A DNA stretch of 64,000 bases, from assembly GCA_037576195.1 (NCBI GenBank), contig CM075103.1, forward strand, positions 32,634,723 through 32,698,722, in the 5' to 3' direction. The DNA comes from Phytoseiulus persimilis (lineage: Eukaryota; Arthropoda; Arachnida; Mesostigmata; Phytoseiidae). Under the pieces are notes generated by a model. The model had not been told where the DNA came from. It saw nothing but the letters and a program-made list of their open reading frames with translations, and made no database searches. The translations under genes were made by a program, and so were the position numbers. This document shows, one piece after another, positions 62,101-64,000 of the stretch. Position 1 is the first letter of the stretch, and each line of letters starts with the position of its first letter.

Positions 62101-62947
62101 CCGCATGAAACAACGGGTCGATCGGAGTTGACATCTCGCCTGGTTATTGAATCCATAGCCTTCCGCCGGATCAATATCGTACCACTCAGTCCGCCGTCAA
62201 CGGCAGTCGGGTGGTAGACCATACGCAAAATAGGAACCAATTCCACCATTCTGAGTTGGCCTCAAATGGTAAGCAGACAATCTGAGCAACCTTAGCGAAT
62301 GCGATCGGAATATTTCATCCCCGCACCTTTGACGCTCAGAGGGACGAGCGCGTCTCGAGAGTATTTTTTGGAGAAGTCCACTTCACAGATAACCAAAAAG
62401 TACGTTGAGACGATCCGATCTAATTCGCTGCGGGCGGGTGCGAAAGCATCGAGCTCGTCTCCAGCGTCATTTCATGAATCCAATTGTGCTGTTCGAGCAT
62501 TAAATGGGAACCGAAACCAGAAATTCGTCTCACGGAGACCATGTCCTTGAGGATGTTTTTCTCCTTCGGCGCGTACCGTGCCATTCTCTCGCGGACATGT
62601 TCGCTCCAGCAAAGTCGTTTGATATGAGAGAAGCATTGAGCGTGGTCGCAGAGGGGAATAAGACAGTTCACTCAAAGTTGAGAATCGTTCCAACAACCAA
62701 TCCGATGCGAGACTAGATCAGAGCCAAGGTTCGCTGAAACCTCCACAGATTCAACGCGGTAAAAAGCGGTTGAATCTCGCAGCCGAACCTCTGTCTGCGG
62801 CATCATGATTCATCCCGGCTATCTTGCCTAGATTCTCACCCACTTCCTCCGTTCAGCCCCGATTAAAAGCGATAGTAAAACCAGTGCCGGAACCCAACGT
62901 TGTGAACAAGATCGAGTGAAAAACAATCAAAAGTTCTGAGAACTCAC
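59132..62947. other. No gene recognised; open frames on both strands
   Basis: Frames at minus 59299–59634, minus 61428–61832, minus 62420–62671 and plus 61156–61434 have protein-like composition but no family that I know. Some may be exons of the minus-strand gene whose first exon I place at 62948–63071. Confidence 0.3.
60823..60898 (+). repeat. ATTAAT-type microsatellite flanked by a 15-bp direct repeat
   Basis: An array of ATATTA/ATTAAT units at about 60837–60883 lies between two exact copies of TTAATAGAACAGATT (60823–60837 and 60884–60898). Confidence 0.8.
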
Positions 62948-63071
62948 CTTTCGACGATTCCTCGGTATTCCTCTCGCTGGAACGTCCGCAACACCCTGGA
63001 GCGGATTCCTGCATCTGAGCGCCTTCACCGATCGAGGAATACGAATAAGCTCGAGTATCGTTGTAGCGCAT
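62948..63071 (-). CDS. Candidate first coding exon of an unknown minus-strand gene
   Basis: The ATG at 63071 opens a frame of 41 codons plus one base (MRYNDTRAYSYSSIGEGAQ…GCCGRSSERNTEESSK) that ends at a strong donor (AAAG|GTGAGT). The peptide is polar and contains a CC pair but no signal sequence. The second exon should lie to the left, but I could not identify it. No family is recognised. Confidence 0.4.
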
Positions 63072-64000
63072 AGCTACTATTTATTTAGCGAACTGTGTTT
63101 TTCTTCTAGATCCGACTGGAACAACTTGGGCTGATGCTGGCTCGCTCAGCTGACCGACCACCTGGAACAAACGAGGATATTGACGAATCACTTTCAACGG
63201 AGACCTCAAGAAGGTCATTTGAGACACGGAATCCGATTCGCATTTGCTCTGCCAAACCGGATTCCAGCGATCGGGAATCCGAGGGTTCGATCGGATGCAC
63301 GATCGACATTGGAGCTGAGGCGCATCACTTCTTTGAAATTCATCCTGGGGGACTCCTTCCCAATCACATCCGCGAGCTCGAAGCCAGAATTGATCAACAA
63401 TCCCCTCAATGTGCGCGGTCCGAGGAAGACTTTGACCGGGATTTCGAAAACTTTTCGTCCCGATCAGCAAACGACCTGTGGGTCTCACAGCGGTTGGAGC
63501 CACGAGAGAAGCGTATCAGCTGATGAACAGGGGCTCTGGCACACATCGAAAGACGGAGCAGATGCTAACCTTGCGGTCATTTCTTCGGACACCGATCTCA
63601 TTCCTAGACGCCCAAACCAATGTTGCTCTCATTGTTGTGCATCTCAAACCATGGCAACCCAGCCGGGAGCCGCTCAATTTCCGCTGTAGCCTCGTCCGCC
63701 TCGACCGCGCACTCGGAGCATCCACAGTGCGCTCGGCTCTAAGCCATCAGTCGGTACTGCTCATCAGTACTCGTGCCGAGCTCCGAATCCGAATTCAATT
63801 CGGAAAATTCACTATCGTAGCTTCTGAGCTCGGGACCCTGCCGCGGGAGGGAGATCGAGCTGGGAAACTCCAAAATTTGCGCGTCCCGGACTCAAGAACG
63901 CGGGAAAATCCGATGGGAGGCAGAACTGAAGGAAAATGTGTCAGTCCGCCCACCAGCCCTCAAACTCAGCCAGGACCAGCGCACTTCCTGGATGAGAGCA
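63072..64000. other. Window end, no gene recognised
   Basis: Overlapping frames on both strands at 63081–63689 cannot be told apart by eye. On the minus strand, two registers are open through the same 200 bp, and the plus strand is open as well. Confidence 0.25.

Noticed and set aside
1-64000. CRISPR array, prokaryotic operon or phage system
   Set aside because: There are no regularly spaced repeats, no dense co-directional bacterial genes, and every recognised gene is spliced and of animal type.

Overview
This window is nuclear DNA of a compact animal genome. Its genes are split by GT–AG introns, many of them only 60–160 bp, and several use AATAAA poly(A) signals. Gene content (a divergent ionotropic receptor, Pumilio, the single-copy-type M6 proteolipid, HIBADH, PLPP6-like PAP2 proteins) points to an arthropod. 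The short introns, near-50% GC and LBD-only ionotropic receptor would suit a mesostigmatid mite such as Metaseiulus/Galendromus; that is inference, not shown by the sequence. No operons, CRISPR arrays, tRNAs or rRNAs were seen.

Layout, left to right. 0.6–4.6 kb (+): an 11-exon ionotropic receptor whose exons join in frame to 473 codons. 4.7–8.25 kb: repeat-rich, with a 0.57 kb inverted repeat and a striking ~1.43 kb palindrome. 8.9–10.0 kb (-) and 18.6–19.7 kb (-): two intact four-exon paralogues of the PLPP6/PAP2 phosphatase family. They have identical exon lengths and lack the catalytic histidines. Between them lie a 5'-truncated LINE remnant (11.7–12.1 kb), several unrecognised small coding candidates, another diverged inverted repeat, and a complete mitochondrial 3-hydroxyisobutyrate dehydrogenase gene (16.3–18.0 kb, -).

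20–36.7 kb is mostly without recognisable coding sequence. It holds a few candidate exons and probably includes 5' non-coding exons or introns of the next gene. 36.75–45.35 kb (+) is pumilio: eight coding exons, 616 codons plus stop, and all eight PUF repeats with the canonical base-recognition residues. A long 3' UTR is inferred to ~50.9 kb and contains a perfect Pumilio response element. 52.1–55.1 kb (-) is an M6/PLP-family four-transmembrane proteolipid gene with a 15-nt microexon. 55.1–64 kb has no recognisable gene except a plausible first coding exon at 63 kb (-).

The genes do not form a pathway. The most interesting items are the paired, conserved but apparently catalytically dead PAP2 proteins and the large foldback palindrome. 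Splice coordinates are hand-derived from reading-frame continuity, splice motifs and family knowledge; no alignment or transcript evidence was available.
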